From: Syntrophorhabdaceae bacterium
Lineage (GTDB): Bacteria > Desulfobacterota > Syntrophorhabdia > Syntrophorhabdales > Syntrophorhabdaceae
Reading direction: 5' to 3'
Length of the DNA: 43,674 bases
Assembly: GCA_035541755.1 (NCBI GenBank)
Contig: DATKMQ010000145.1
Location: forward strand, 1-43,674
Part shown: one piece after another, positions 1-8,401 of the stretch
Layout of the letters: every line of letters starts with the position of its first letter
How positions within the stretch are numbered: position 1 is the stretch's first letter
Made by a program: the position numbers and the translations under genes
The notes under the pieces: model-generated
Seen by the model: only the letters and a program-made list of their open reading frames with translations
The model's database searches: none
Told to the model about the DNA's origin: nothing

Positions 1-20
1 AAAGCCCGAGCCCGGTACAT
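1..20 (-). CDS. Start of an unidentified gene, cut by the left edge
   Basis: On the minus strand an ATG at 18-20 follows a GGAGG Shine-Dalgarno (27-31 on the plus strand as CCTCC) with 6 nt spacing. It lies about 70 bp downstream of the pdxA stop in the same direction, so it looks like the next gene of the mfd-ppiC-surA-pdxA unit. Only about six codons (M-Y-R-A-R-A) are in the window, too few to name a product. The call rests on the ribosome binding site and context alone. Confidence 0.4.
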
Positions 21-87
21 CGAGATCCTCCAAATCCTGACAGGACAGGGGCTGTAAAGGCGTCAAATACGGGCGATCCTCGTCGAT

Positions 88-1038
88 CTAGCCGGATAGT
101 CGTTCGGCCAGCCGGTACGCTTCTATGAAGCTCGATGGGTCGGCCAGGCCCGTCCCTGCTATGTCGAAACCTGTCCCATGGCCGGGAGAGGTCCGTACGA
201 ATGGCAAGCCCAGCGTGACATTCACCGTTCTTTTGAAATCGAGAGTCTTTACCGGTATAAGGCCTTGATCGTGGTACATGGCGACGTATGCATCGCAGTC
301 GACTTTATGGAAGAGTGTATCGGCGGGATAGGGGCCATAAACATTGATACCCATTGATCGCGCTTGATCGATGGCCTCTTGAATACGGACTTCTTCGTCA
401 CCGATAGTTCTGTTTTCGCCTGCATGTGGGTTAAGCCCACAAACCTTGATGTGGGGTTTACTCAAACCGAATAAATTCCTGAGAGATTTTTCCGTGATGG
501 ATATGCAGGAAAGAACCGCATCCCGCGAGACAGATGGCGCCACGCTTCGCAAGGGAATATGTATGGTGACGAGAGACACCCGCATGATTGGGTTAGCCAT
601 CATCATGATGTAGTGCGTGACCCCGCAGAAATGGGCGAGCAGCTCGGTATGCCCGGTGAAGGGGACGCCTGCCAGATGGATTGATGCCTTGCTGATAGGA
701 CAGGTCACCATGGCCGAGACTTCCCCGAGAAAGGTCAGTTTTAGAGCCTCCGTAATATACCGATATGAAGCCTCTCCGTATCGTCTATCAAGTGACCCGA
801 AATCTACGGAGCTGATGCACGCCATGTCGAGGAATTCGATCTCTCCCGGGCCGCCCTCCTTGAATCTTTTAAAGTGAAACGTTTGATTTGAAAAGACTTT
901 CTGTCTGAGGGCGGTGATGGCCGAAAGATCGCCCACGATAACGGGCATGCTTCTTTTGCAGATTTCCTTAAGGGACTTCAGGATGATTTCCCCGCCGATA
1001 CCTGCAGGGTCTCCCATTGTTACGGCTACGCGTTTCAG
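88..1038 (-). CDS. pdxA: 4-hydroxythreonine-4-phosphate dehydrogenase (PdxA)
   Basis: Cytoplasmic metal-dependent NAD(P) dehydrogenase that oxidises 4-phosphohydroxy-L-threonine for the DXP-dependent pathway to pyridoxal phosphate. The family signatures are present: MGDPAGIG at the N terminus and the three metal-binding histidine motifs GHTELLA, NPHAGE and MYHDQG (His123, His198 and His249 counted from the internal ATG), then TSPGHGTGFDIAG. I place the start at a CTG (1036-1038), not at the ATG at 1017. This adds LKRVAVT, which completes the first beta strand normally found before MGDPAGIG. It also has an AGAGG Shine-Dalgarno 7 nt upstream and overlaps the TGA of the preceding surA-like gene; the ATG has no such site. 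The resulting 316 residues are close to the usual family length of about 330. It is last of the complete genes in a minus-strand unit behind two foldase genes. Confidence 0.93.
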   Translation of the reverse strand: MKRVAVTMGDPAGIGGEIILKSLKEICKRSMPVIVGDLSAITALRQKVFSNQTFHFKRFKEGGPGEIEFLDMACISSVDFGSLDRRYGEASYRYITEALKLTFLGEVSAMVTCPISKASIHLAGVPFTGHTELLAHFCGVTHYIMMMANPIMRVSLVTIHIPLRSVAPSVSRDAVLSCISITEKSLRNLFGLSKPHIKVCGLNPHAGENRTIGDEEVRIQEAIDQARSMGINVYGPYPADTLFHKVDCDAYVAMYHDQGLIPVKTLDFKRTVNVTLGLPFVRTSPGHGTGFDIAGTGLADPSSFIEAYRLAERLSG

Positions 1039-1964
1039 ATCTTGACCTCTATGTAAGAAGCCTGCCTCAGTTTGTTGATATAATCCTTGTACCGTTTTTC
1101 CGATTCTTCGGAAACAATACGTTCATGCATCTTGTCCTTCAACGTCTCGAATGAAGGCACATCTCCCTTTTGTATTTCGATGAGTTTGAGTATATGAAAT
1201 CCGTAAGGGGTCTGAATCACATTCGTGTATTTGCCTGGGGCGAGGCCCTTGAGAGACTCCCTCAAGGCCGGAAGAACTTCCCCACCCTTGACCAATCCTA
1301 TGTCCCCTCCCTGATTGGCAGAGGGATCGTCAGAATACTGTTTTGCCATATCTTCAAAGGACGCACCCTGGAGAAGAAGCCTGTAGGCGTTTTGTGCCCT
1401 TGAACTTGCATCGTTTCTTTGATTTGAGACGAATATCTGTCCGAGATGGTATTCTTCCTGGACATACTCTTCTTTGTGCCGGTCGTAGTACAATTTCAAG
1501 TCCGCATTAGTGATATTGACTTCGGGTGAGATAACCCGCCCCAATACGCGGCTCCGTAAAACGCTTAGTCTAATCCCCTCTACGAAATTCTCGTAGGTGA
1601 TATTTTCCCGCTTGAGTTGCTCCTTTAATTCAATCTCCGTGATGAGATTTTGCTTCTTGATATTTTCGACAATTGACTCTACCTCTTTGTCCGACACGTC
1701 GATTTTGAGTTTTTTGGCCTGCTGCTTGATGAGAAGAGCGTCGATAAAGAAATCGAGCCTTTCCCTGAGTTTCAAGTTTGTCAGATATTCGTCCACAGAA
1801 GTGAACTCGTTTTTCTTTTCTACCTGGACGAAGTTCTCTGCTTCCCGGAGGGTGATGATATCGTCATTTACAATTGCGATTATGCGGTCAACTACCTCAC
1901 AATAACACGTCGTTGCAAAGACGAAAGAAGCAACAACGAAAAGAACTTTTGGAAGAATTCTCAT
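1035..1964 (-). CDS. SurA-like periplasmic chaperone / peptidyl-prolyl isomerase
   Basis: A 309-residue exported foldase. The N terminus is a signal peptide (hydrophobic residues about 5-20), followed by EVVDRIIAIVNDDIIT, the characteristic opening of the SurA N-terminal chaperone domain. A single parvulin (PpiC) domain follows at about residues 170-265 with the typical SDDPSA...GGDIG and YGFHI elements. E. coli SurA carries two parvulin domains; this one has only one, as in many delta-proteobacterial homologues. The likely role is helping outer-membrane proteins fold in the periplasm. Its ATG overlaps the stop of the upstream ppiC lipoprotein gene (TAATG), and its stop overlaps the proposed pdxA start, so the three are probably translationally coupled. 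I leave the symbol blank because the one-domain form may not be a strict SurA orthologue. Confidence 0.85.
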   Translation of the reverse strand: MRILPKVLFVVASFVFATTCYCEVVDRIIAIVNDDIITLREAENFVQVEKKNEFTSVDEYLTNLKLRERLDFFIDALLIKQQAKKLKIDVSDKEVESIVENIKKQNLITEIELKEQLKRENITYENFVEGIRLSVLRSRVLGRVISPEVNITNADLKLYYDRHKEEYVQEEYHLGQIFVSNQRNDASSRAQNAYRLLLQGASFEDMAKQYSDDPSANQGGDIGLVKGGEVLPALRESLKGLAPGKYTNVIQTPYGFHILKLIEIQKGDVPSFETLKDKMHERIVSEESEKRYKDYINKLRQASYIEVKI

Positions 1965-2908
1965 TACTTTTTAGCGGGAGAAGAATCTTTGGTCTCCGGC
2001 GTTTTTGCAACATCGCCCGCGCTTTCTTTACCCGGCGCCGGGGCCTGACCGGCTTCCGGTTTCTCGGGCGCCTGGGGCGTTTCATCCTTAAGCAGGCTGT
2101 CGTTTACGGTTATCTTGGCGTTCTTTTTCAGTTCTTCGATATACTTCTCAACAAGCTCCTTCTGCTTCTCCTGCGCCAGCTGCTGTTTGATGAATTCCTT
2201 CACCTCATCAAAGGGAACATAGGAGGGCGGTTTAGCTCCTTCGAGCCGTATGATGTGATAGCCGAACTGGGTTTTGACGATGCCGCTTACCTGTCCGACT
2301 TTAGATAATTTGAAAGCCGCTTCCTCATATTCGGGAAGGAGCGTGCCTTTAGGGTGAAAACCGACTTCTCCTCCTGTCGCTTTTGCACTGGGGTCAATCG
2401 AGTACTGTTTGGCAAGCTCAACAAAATCCTCACCGTTCTGGAGTTTTTCCTTTATCTGTTTAGCTTCTTCTTCCGTTTTTAAGAGGATGTGCCGGGTGTT
2501 GATCTCTCTTTCCTTCTTAAACTTGTCTTTATTGGCATCGTAGTATTTCTTGATTTCTTCGTCACCGAGCTGTGTATCCGCCGTCAGTCTTTTCTTCAGA
2601 ACCGATTCGATGAGGAGCTGTTCCTTGACATCAGCCAATCTGGTCTGAAACTCTTTTTCATTTTCCACATGGTTCTTGTTCGCTTCCCTCAAGAGAAGCT
2701 TTTTCATAATGAGTCTGTCGAGATAGCTCTTTTTGCCGCTTTCCGTTGCGACCATCATCTTCATATTCACCGGTATTTTGTCCAGTTCCTTATTGAACTC
2801 GTCCAACGTAATTTTATCGTTGTCTATTGTCACAAGTACCTTGCCTTCCTGCTTCTTACACGCAAAAAGGCAAAGCATTATGCACATGCTTATCAATATT
2901 CTTTTCAT
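1964..2908 (-). CDS. PpiC-type peptidyl-prolyl cis-trans isomerase lipoprotein
   Basis: A 314-residue predicted lipoprotein foldase. The signal peptide ends in a lipobox (LFAC) with the acylated cysteine at residue 17; the following residue is Lys, not Asp, which favours outer-membrane rather than inner-membrane retention. A SurA-N/PrsA-like helical region covers about residues 25-130, and a parvulin domain covers about 138-225 (RHILL, SIDPSA, GGEVGF, QFGYHII). The last roughly 40 residues are low-complexity and rich in Pro, Ala, Lys and Glu, probably a flexible tail. A GAGGTGA ribosome binding site precedes the ATG. It lies 100 bp after mfd and is coupled to the SurA-like gene, giving two envelope foldases in tandem, one anchored and one soluble. 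Confidence 0.88.
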   Translation of the reverse strand: MKRILISMCIMLCLFACKKQEGKVLVTIDNDKITLDEFNKELDKIPVNMKMMVATESGKKSYLDRLIMKKLLLREANKNHVENEKEFQTRLADVKEQLLIESVLKKRLTADTQLGDEEIKKYYDANKDKFKKEREINTRHILLKTEEEAKQIKEKLQNGEDFVELAKQYSIDPSAKATGGEVGFHPKGTLLPEYEEAAFKLSKVGQVSGIVKTQFGYHIIRLEGAKPPSYVPFDEVKEFIKQQLAQEKQKELVEKYIEELKKNAKITVNDSLLKDETPQAPEKPEAGQAPAPGKESAGDVAKTPETKDSSPAKK

Positions 2909-3008
2909 CCTCTCACCTCATTTTAGGCTGTCGGCTGTGGCCGTCAAAAATCGCCCTCGCTTTCTCCATATTTCCGTATCATTTGAGGACTATTGAGATA
3001 ACGAGACG

Positions 3009-6000
3009 CTATTGTTTTATATCACGTATGGTGATTTCCATCAACAGATTTCTTAAGAAATAGATTAAATCCTCCGCTTTCTTTTCGGTTTTGAGAATAA
3101 TACGCCCGTCCGGCATGAGCTTGAGTCCCTCCTGTGTGGCCGTTGCTCTCTTGAGCACCCGTTCCATGTTGAGCGGGGTTTTATCGGTTATATGGATGGC
3201 GAGGTGCTTGCCGGAGCAGTCGAGCTTCCTGATTTTGAGATCGGTGAGAAAGCATTTCAGAGAGATGATGTCGAATAAATGCAGAAGCGGTTTCGGAGCT
3301 GACCCGTATCTATCAGAACACTCCTCCCGGATATCATGCAGTTCCTCCTCGTTGCGGACTTTTGACAATCTTTTGTACATGAGGAGTTTCTGGCTCGAAT
3401 CGGGAATATAGTAGTCCGGTATGAATGCGTCGATCGGAACGTTGAGTTCCGCAACGGACTCGACCTGGCCAACTTCCGGTTCATTCCTCAGGTTCTGAAC
3501 GGCTTCTTCGAGCATATCACAGTAAAGCTCAAAACCTATAAGATTGATGTTGCCGGATTGCTCCTTTCCGAGGAGATTACCGGCCCCACGTATCTCGAGG
3601 TCGTAGTTGGCGATATGGAAGCCCGATCCCAATTCGGTCATTTCTTCGATGATCTTAAGCCGGAGCAGGGCATCCTTGGTCAAGCTCTCCTGTTTGGGAA
3701 CGAGAAGATATGCGTAGGCTTGCTTTTCGCTTCTGCCTACCCTGCCTCTCAACTGATAGAGGTCCGCGAGCCCCATCTTATGTGCATTATTGATAAAAAT
3801 TGTGTTCACGTTGGAAATATCCAAACCCGATTCTATGATGTTCGTGGACAGGAGGATATCATATTTCTTGTCTATGAAATCGAACATGATCTTCTCCAAT
3901 CTCTTTCCATCCATCTGGCCGTGAGCAACAACGATCTTTACATCAGGAAGAAGCCTTGTTAAATGATCAAAGACCACGCCGATGTTATGGATATAATTAT
4001 GAACAAAAAATACCTGGCCACCCCGTTTAAGCTCGTCGGTGATTCCTTTCTTGATGATAGCGTCATTGAACTGCACAACAAATGTTTTCACGGCAAGCCT
4101 GTCCAGGGGAGGCGTATTGATCACACTCAAATCTTTGATCCCCATGGTTGCCATGTAGAGGGTCCTCGGTATGGGGGTCGCGCTGAGCGTGAGCACATCC
4201 ACATCCTTCCTCATGAGTTTCAGTCTTTCTTTATGCTTTACGCCGAACCGCTGTTCCTCGTCGATAATCAGAAGACCTAAGTCTCTGAAGGCCACGTCCT
4301 TCTGGAGCATCCTGTGTGTGCCTATAATGATGTCGATGCTGCCCTTCTTGATAAGTTCGGCGATAGCCTTCTGCTCATCCTTTCTTTTGAAGCGGCTGAG
4401 CATCCCGACAGTGACGGGATAGTCGCCGAGGCGGTCCTTAAACGTCTTATAATGCTGCTGCGCAAGGATGGTGGTTGGCACGAGAATGGCAACCTGTTTA
4501 TTATCCAACACTACCTTGAAAGAAGCTCGAAGCGCGACTTCCGTTTTGCCGAAACCCACATCACCGCAGACGAGCCTGTCCATAGGTTTTGTGCTCTGCA
4601 GATCATGGATGACCTCTTCGATGGTTTTGAGCTGGCCTTCCGTCTCCTCGAAGGGGAAACCTGATGCCATTTCCCTGAAAAGCTCATCTTCGGCGGAATA
4701 ACTAAAACCTTGAGCCAACTGACGCGCCGCGTGTATCTCTATGAGCTCCCCCGCAATATCCTCGATCTGTTTCTTGACTTTCTTTTTGACATTCCGCCAC
4801 AGCGGTGAGCCAAGTCTGTCTATCTTCGGCTTAAACCTCTCGCTTCCGATGAATTTTTGCACAAGATGGAGGTCTTCGACGGGCACGTAGAGTTTGTCTG
4901 CTTCCTGGTACTCTATGAGGATGAAATCCTTTGTAAAACCGTTAATAACAAGGGGCAATATACCCCGGTAAACGCCGATTCCATGCTCGATGTGCACTAC
5001 CCACTCGCCCGGGGTAAGATCCTTGAATGAGCTCAAGAATTCGTCGAAACCGTTCCACTTCTTCTTAATAGCCCTCTTCTTTTGACCGACAATATCCTCC
5101 TCGGTCAGGACTATGATATCGTCGGTGCGAAAACCTCGTCTTACCGGGCTTATGACAATGCCCCATTCTCTATCCGATTTGCGAACGGGTATGTGAGGCA
5201 GAATAGGGAAGAACACACCGTAGTTCTTGAATATCTCCTGAAGTCTCGTGCCCTGGTGTTCGCTGCTCGCGAAGAGATAGACATGCTTATGATGCGACCA
5301 TTGCCCCGCGAACTTCTCGGAAAGTGTCTTGAATATTTCGTTCTTTCGCGTTTCAAAGAGATGGCCCAAGTCTTCGTTTGATTGAGCATGTATCGAAATG
5401 CCGGCCTCCTCCCCCTGCACGCCTGAGATATCAACATTCAATACGCACCGGATAAGACTCGCCCATCTGTCTTTAAGCGACAGTCCGTTATGGTCGCTGG
5501 GAAAATCCTTAGTGAGGTAATAGAGACCTTTATGTACGAGAACCATCTGTTCATTGAGATAGTCTATGATCGTATCGCTTGAATCTTCCAAAGATTCTTT
5601 TAGGCGCGGCAAATAGCACTTGTTAAGCGCCTTGAGCGACCTCTGAGAAAGAGGGTCGAACAGACGCAGGGAGAGGATCTCGTCGCCCAGGAACTCAATC
5701 CGGACGGGCTTGTCGGAAGAGGGCGGGAACACATCGATGATGTTGCCACGTTTTGCGTACTCGCCGGCCTCGCGCACGAGCGGGGTGTTATCGTAGCCAC
5801 CTTCCGTGAAGAATTCGATGAGGTCTTCCTGAAAGGTGACGTCTCCGACCTGAATATTCTGTATACCCGAGGACAGGGCCCCATGGCGCGCCAGGGGATG
5901 TCCTATGGCGCTGTAAGGAAAAAGGCCGACGAATTGTTCGTCGGAAACCAGATGAAAGAGAAATCCAACCCTCCTTGTCTCATCTTCTTTCTCGAAAACC

Positions 6001-6194
6001 TTGTCCGCGTACGCGGGGAATATATGGGTGCTCCTCTTGGTGTAGAACTCCACCTCTTCCTGAGTGAGGAGCGCCTCGTCCTCCGTGTCGTAGAATATCA
6101 CGACCTTCCTCCTCGTATCGGCGAGAAGAAATGAAACAAAGGAGCCTATCTTGCCCGATACGTAAATGACACCCGTTTTATTGAGTTCAAACAT
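3009..6194 (-). CDS. mfd: Transcription-repair coupling factor Mfd
   Basis: A 1061-residue DNA translocase that removes RNA polymerase stalled at lesions and recruits UvrA. In order: a UvrB-like N-terminal region (about 1-300), the RNA-polymerase-interacting Tudor-like domain (about 393-455, with EHGIGVYRG), a superfamily 2 motor with Walker A GDVGFGKT at 544-551 and the DEEQ box at 645-648, then SATPIPRT, the AHGQM and QLRGRVGR motifs of the second RecA lobe, and a C-terminal TRCF domain. It is somewhat shorter than E. coli Mfd (about 1150 residues); the shortening is in the N-terminal UvrB-like part, which is variable in this family. No nearby repair genes are seen. It is the first gene of the minus-strand group ending in pdxA, though the 100-bp gap to ppiC leaves room for a separate promoter. 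Confidence 0.97.
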   Translation of the reverse strand: MFELNKTGVIYVSGKIGSFVSFLLADTRRKVVIFYDTEDEALLTQEEVEFYTKRSTHIFPAYADKVFEKEDETRRVGFLFHLVSDEQFVGLFPYSAIGHPLARHGALSSGIQNIQVGDVTFQEDLIEFFTEGGYDNTPLVREAGEYAKRGNIIDVFPPSSDKPVRIEFLGDEILSLRLFDPLSQRSLKALNKCYLPRLKESLEDSSDTIIDYLNEQMVLVHKGLYYLTKDFPSDHNGLSLKDRWASLIRCVLNVDISGVQGEEAGISIHAQSNEDLGHLFETRKNEIFKTLSEKFAGQWSHHKHVYLFASSEHQGTRLQEIFKNYGVFFPILPHIPVRKSDREWGIVISPVRRGFRTDDIIVLTEEDIVGQKKRAIKKKWNGFDEFLSSFKDLTPGEWVVHIEHGIGVYRGILPLVINGFTKDFILIEYQEADKLYVPVEDLHLVQKFIGSERFKPKIDRLGSPLWRNVKKKVKKQIEDIAGELIEIHAARQLAQGFSYSAEDELFREMASGFPFEETEGQLKTIEEVIHDLQSTKPMDRLVCGDVGFGKTEVALRASFKVVLDNKQVAILVPTTILAQQHYKTFKDRLGDYPVTVGMLSRFKRKDEQKAIAELIKKGSIDIIIGTHRMLQKDVAFRDLGLLIIDEEQRFGVKHKERLKLMRKDVDVLTLSATPIPRTLYMATMGIKDLSVINTPPLDRLAVKTFVVQFNDAIIKKGITDELKRGGQVFFVHNYIHNIGVVFDHLTRLLPDVKIVVAHGQMDGKRLEKIMFDFIDKKYDILLSTNIIESGLDISNVNTIFINNAHKMGLADLYQLRGRVGRSEKQAYAYLLVPKQESLTKDALLRLKIIEEMTELGSGFHIANYDLEIRGAGNLLGKEQSGNINLIGFELYCDMLEEAVQNLRNEPEVGQVESVAELNVPIDAFIPDYYIPDSSQKLLMYKRLSKVRNEEELHDIREECSDRYGSAPKPLLHLFDIISLKCFLTDLKIRKLDCSGKHLAIHITDKTPLNMERVLKRATATQEGLKLMPDGRIILKTEKKAEDLIYFLRNLLMEITIRDIKQ

Positions 6195-6769
6195 GGTTCG
6201 TTACTCTCGGGCGGCGCAGCCGGATTCTACCATCACGCAGTAAGGGGAGGGAGCGCGCAGTACTCGCAAGCTGTCGGCGGGTTGCTGCGTTGTATAAGAG
6301 GGAGTGCAAGGGTGTGGCGCGAGCTCAAACATATGCAGCTCGGAGGCGACAGGGAAGAATTTGTTTATTCAAGGCACGTGTGAAAGATACCCTGCCCGTT
6401 TCTCGGACACTAGAGCAAGCGCGACGCGGTGTAAATTCAGGGTCGGATTTACAGCGCATGATAAGCGACGATGCAGGAAAAGAAGCTTAAACTGTGATTC
6501 ACGGCAGCGATCGTGGCGAGGATAGAAAAGCTTGACACATTTAGTTTATTACAATAGACCGCCTGTATATGTCAATATCCATACCGGGCGGGCTGCATTC
6601 GGGAGGCTTGCGTATTCCGCTCGTTAAGAGCAGGGCGCAAGCCATTTGCCAGGCAGGCCGAAATTGTTTTAGGGGTATGCTTGGACGAGCCCGCGGGCGG
6701 GGTAGTTGGCATAATTTTAGGGGTCATATAAAGTGCGATGTTTCACATGGCGGGGGCACAACGTTAGTC

Positions 6770-6798
6770 TTGACTGTTAACGTATATTCGAGTATTAT
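6770..6798 (+). promoter_or_regulatory. Sigma-70-like promoter, distal, upstream of porD
   Basis: A -35 TTGACT (6770-6775) and a -10 TATTAT (6793-6798) are separated by exactly 17 bp. Transcription would start near 6805, about 130 nt ahead of porD, and would pass through the terminator-like structure at 6830-6870. Confidence 0.55.
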
Positions 6799-6829
6799 TA
6801 ACAGCGGCCGAAAACGGTGGACTACGATA

Positions 6830-6870
6830 GGTAGCATGTCCATTCCTTCACATTCTACCAACGGCTTTTT
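6830..6870 (+). terminator. Possible terminator or attenuator between two por promoters
   Basis: GGTAGCATG (6830-6838) pairs with CATTCTACC (6851-6859) with one mismatch across a 12-nt loop. An outer GCCG (6807-6810) can pair with CGGC (6862-6865), directly followed by TTTTT (6866-6870). The T-run is separated from the inner stem, so this is a weaker case than a textbook terminator. It could end a short RNA of about 65 nt from the distal promoter. Confidence 0.3.
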
Positions 6871-6873
6871 ATG

Positions 6874-6901
6874 TTGAGCGCCGAAAATTTTTGTGTATAA
6901 T
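6874..6901 (+). promoter_or_regulatory. Sigma-70-like promoter of the por operon
   Basis: A -35 TTGAGC (6874-6879), a 16-bp spacer and a consensus -10 TATAAT (6896-6901). The predicted start near 6908 gives a leader of about 25 nt carrying the AAGGGGG ribosome binding site just before the porD ATG at 6933. Confidence 0.65.
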
Positions 6902-6932
6902 ATACTCTTTTATCCTGCAAGGGGGTTAAGGC

Positions 6933-7226
6933 ATGGCAAAACCGATGGAACAATATAAATGGCACGAACTGAATGTCGGATGCGTTATCGAAGAAGTTGG
7001 AAACGCGACCGAGTATAAAACGGGTGACTGGCGCTCCTCCAAGCCCGTATGGAATGATGACAAGTGCGTCAAATGCGGCCTCTGCTGGCTTTTCTGCCCT
7101 GACGCCGCGATCTACCAGAAGGAGAGCGGTTTTTACAGGGCAAATCTCGATTTCTGCAAAGGCTGCGGTATATGTGCGCACGAGTGCAAGCCCGCTGCGA
7201 TTACCATGGTGGAGGAAGAACGATGA
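6933..7226 (+). CDS. porD: 2-oxoacid:ferredoxin oxidoreductase, delta (ferredoxin) subunit
   Basis: A 97-residue iron-sulfur subunit carrying two [4Fe-4S] clusters that pass electrons between the catalytic subunits and external ferredoxin. Two CxxCxxCxxxC motifs are visible: Cys45, 48, 51 and 55, and Cys75, 78, 81 and 85. The roughly 40 residues before the first cluster and the length fit PorD/VorD delta subunits. It is the first gene of a three-gene operon, has an AAGGGGG ribosome binding site, and its TGA overlaps the ATG of porA (ATGA), indicating coupled translation and fixed stoichiometry. Substrate (pyruvate versus another 2-oxoacid) cannot be settled from the sequence. Confidence 0.92.
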   Translation: MAKPMEQYKWHELNVGCVIEEVGNATEYKTGDWRSSKPVWNDDKCVKCGLCWLFCPDAAIYQKESGFYRANLDFCKGCGICAHECKPAAITMVEEER

Positions 7227-8401
7227 CTGTTAAAAAAGGTGTCGAAGTATCGATAGCAGTCGCTGACGCAGCGAAACTCGCACGTGTTGAAGTGGTGGCC
7301 GCGTATCCCATTACCCCGCAGACCCATATCGTCGAGCATCTCTCCGAGATCGTTGCAAATGGGGAGCTAAACGCCGTTTATGTCAACGTGGAGTCCGAGC
7401 ACTCGGCTATGTCCGCCTGCTGCGGGGCCTCGGCTACCGGCGCTAGAACCTTTACATCAACAAGCGCGCAAGGCATGGAACTTATGCACGAGATTCTTTT
7501 CATCGCAGCTGGCCTCAGGCTTCCTATTGTCATGGCTGCGGTGAACCGGGCATTGTCAGCGCCCTTATCCATCTGGGGAGACCACTCCGACGTCATGGCG
7601 GCGAGAGACTCGGGTTGGATCATGCTGTTCTGTGAAAACGGCCAGGAAGCGGTTGACTCCACCATAATGGCCTTCAAGATTGCCGAAGACAGACGGGTCT
7701 TACTGCCCGTCATGGTCAATCTCGACGGGTTTTCATTGAGCCATGTGATTGAGCCCATCGAGTTTCCCACCCAGGAAGAGGTTGATAAGTTCCTGCCTCC
7801 CTACAATCCCCTGTATACGCTCCACCCTGACAAGCCCGTCACCATGGGGGCCTACGGCATGCCTGAGCTTTATACCGAGGCGAAGTACGCCCAGGAAATG
7901 GCGATCAGGGAGTCAAAGGACGTGGTCAAGGAAGTGCTGGATGACTTCGGCAAACGTTTTGGAAGGCAGTACAACATTGTTGAGACCTATAATACGGAGA
8001 ATGCAGATACGGTGTTCATATCGCTCGGCGCAATTAACGAGAATATTAAAACCACCATCGACGACCTGAAGAAAGAAGGCAAGGAGTTGGGCCACGTGAG
8101 TCTGAGACTCTTCAGACCCTTCCCTCAGGAAGAGCTTGCCGCCGCCATTAAGGGAAAAAAGAAGATTGCAGTGATCGAGCGAGTGATGCCCGGAGGCGCA
8201 ACAAATGGGCCACTCTTCAATGAGATTTCTGCGCTCGTCCATACCAAGGGATTGAAGATCCAATTGTCGAATTATATCGTCGGCCTCGGTGGACGGGATG
8301 TTAATCTGGAAGATTTCCGGTCAATCTTTAAGAGTATCGGCTCGACCAAGAAGACGCAAAAAGATGATAAGAATTATCAGGTGATAGGGGTGAGAGCATG
8401 A
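7223..8401 (+). CDS. porA: 2-oxoacid:ferredoxin oxidoreductase, alpha subunit
   Basis: The 392-residue alpha subunit of a multi-subunit pyruvate (or related 2-oxoacid):ferredoxin oxidoreductase, which oxidatively decarboxylates the 2-oxoacid to an acyl-CoA. The start is the ATG at 7223, overlapping the porD stop; the longer open frame from 7172 is not used. The PorA hallmark AYPITPQTHIVE lies near residues 31-42, and a transketolase-C-like region occupies the C-terminal third (RLFRPFP...IERV). The length is normal for an unfused alpha subunit, so no gamma domain is attached. It overlaps the downstream porB start by 4 nt (8398-8401). Confidence 0.92.
   Translation: MTVKKGVEVSIAVADAAKLARVEVVAAYPITPQTHIVEHLSEIVANGELNAVYVNVESEHSAMSACCGASATGARTFTSTSAQGMELMHEILFIAAGLRLPIVMAAVNRALSAPLSIWGDHSDVMAARDSGWIMLFCENGQEAVDSTIMAFKIAEDRRVLLPVMVNLDGFSLSHVIEPIEFPTQEEVDKFLPPYNPLYTLHPDKPVTMGAYGMPELYTEAKYAQEMAIRESKDVVKEVLDDFGKRFGRQYNIVETYNTENADTVFISLGAINENIKTTIDDLKKEGKELGHVSLRLFRPFPQEELAAAIKGKKKIAVIERVMPGGATNGPLFNEISALVHTKGLKIQLSNYIVGLGGRDVNLEDFRSIFKSIGSTKKTQKDDKNYQVIGVRA

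Larger units (their letters stand above)
6195..6932. other. 738-bp intergenic region between mfd and porD
   Basis: No convincing protein-coding gene is present: the short open frames lack ribosome binding sites and resemble no family I know. It divides the divergent mfd and por units. Its right end holds two sigma-70-like promoters reading toward porD (6770-6798 and 6874-6901) with a hairpin and T-run between them. A perfect TTGACA at 6532-6537 lacks a good -10 element. A GCCCGCGGGC palindrome lies at 6689-6698. I looked for tmRNA, RNase P RNA and SRP RNA signatures and found none. Confidence 0.6.

Noticed and set aside
3558-4664. Plus-strand open frames inside mfd
   Set aside because: They are antisense shadows of a clearly coding minus-strand gene, without ribosome binding sites or family motifs.
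6541-6870. Possible tmRNA, RNase P RNA or SRP RNA
   Set aside because: None of the conserved sequence blocks of these RNAs could be found; only small palindromes and a repeated TTTTAGGGGT (6667 and 6715) are present.
6290-6877. Short open frames in the mfd-porD gap
   Set aside because: They overlap one another in several frames, lack ribosome binding sites and show no protein-like composition or known motif.
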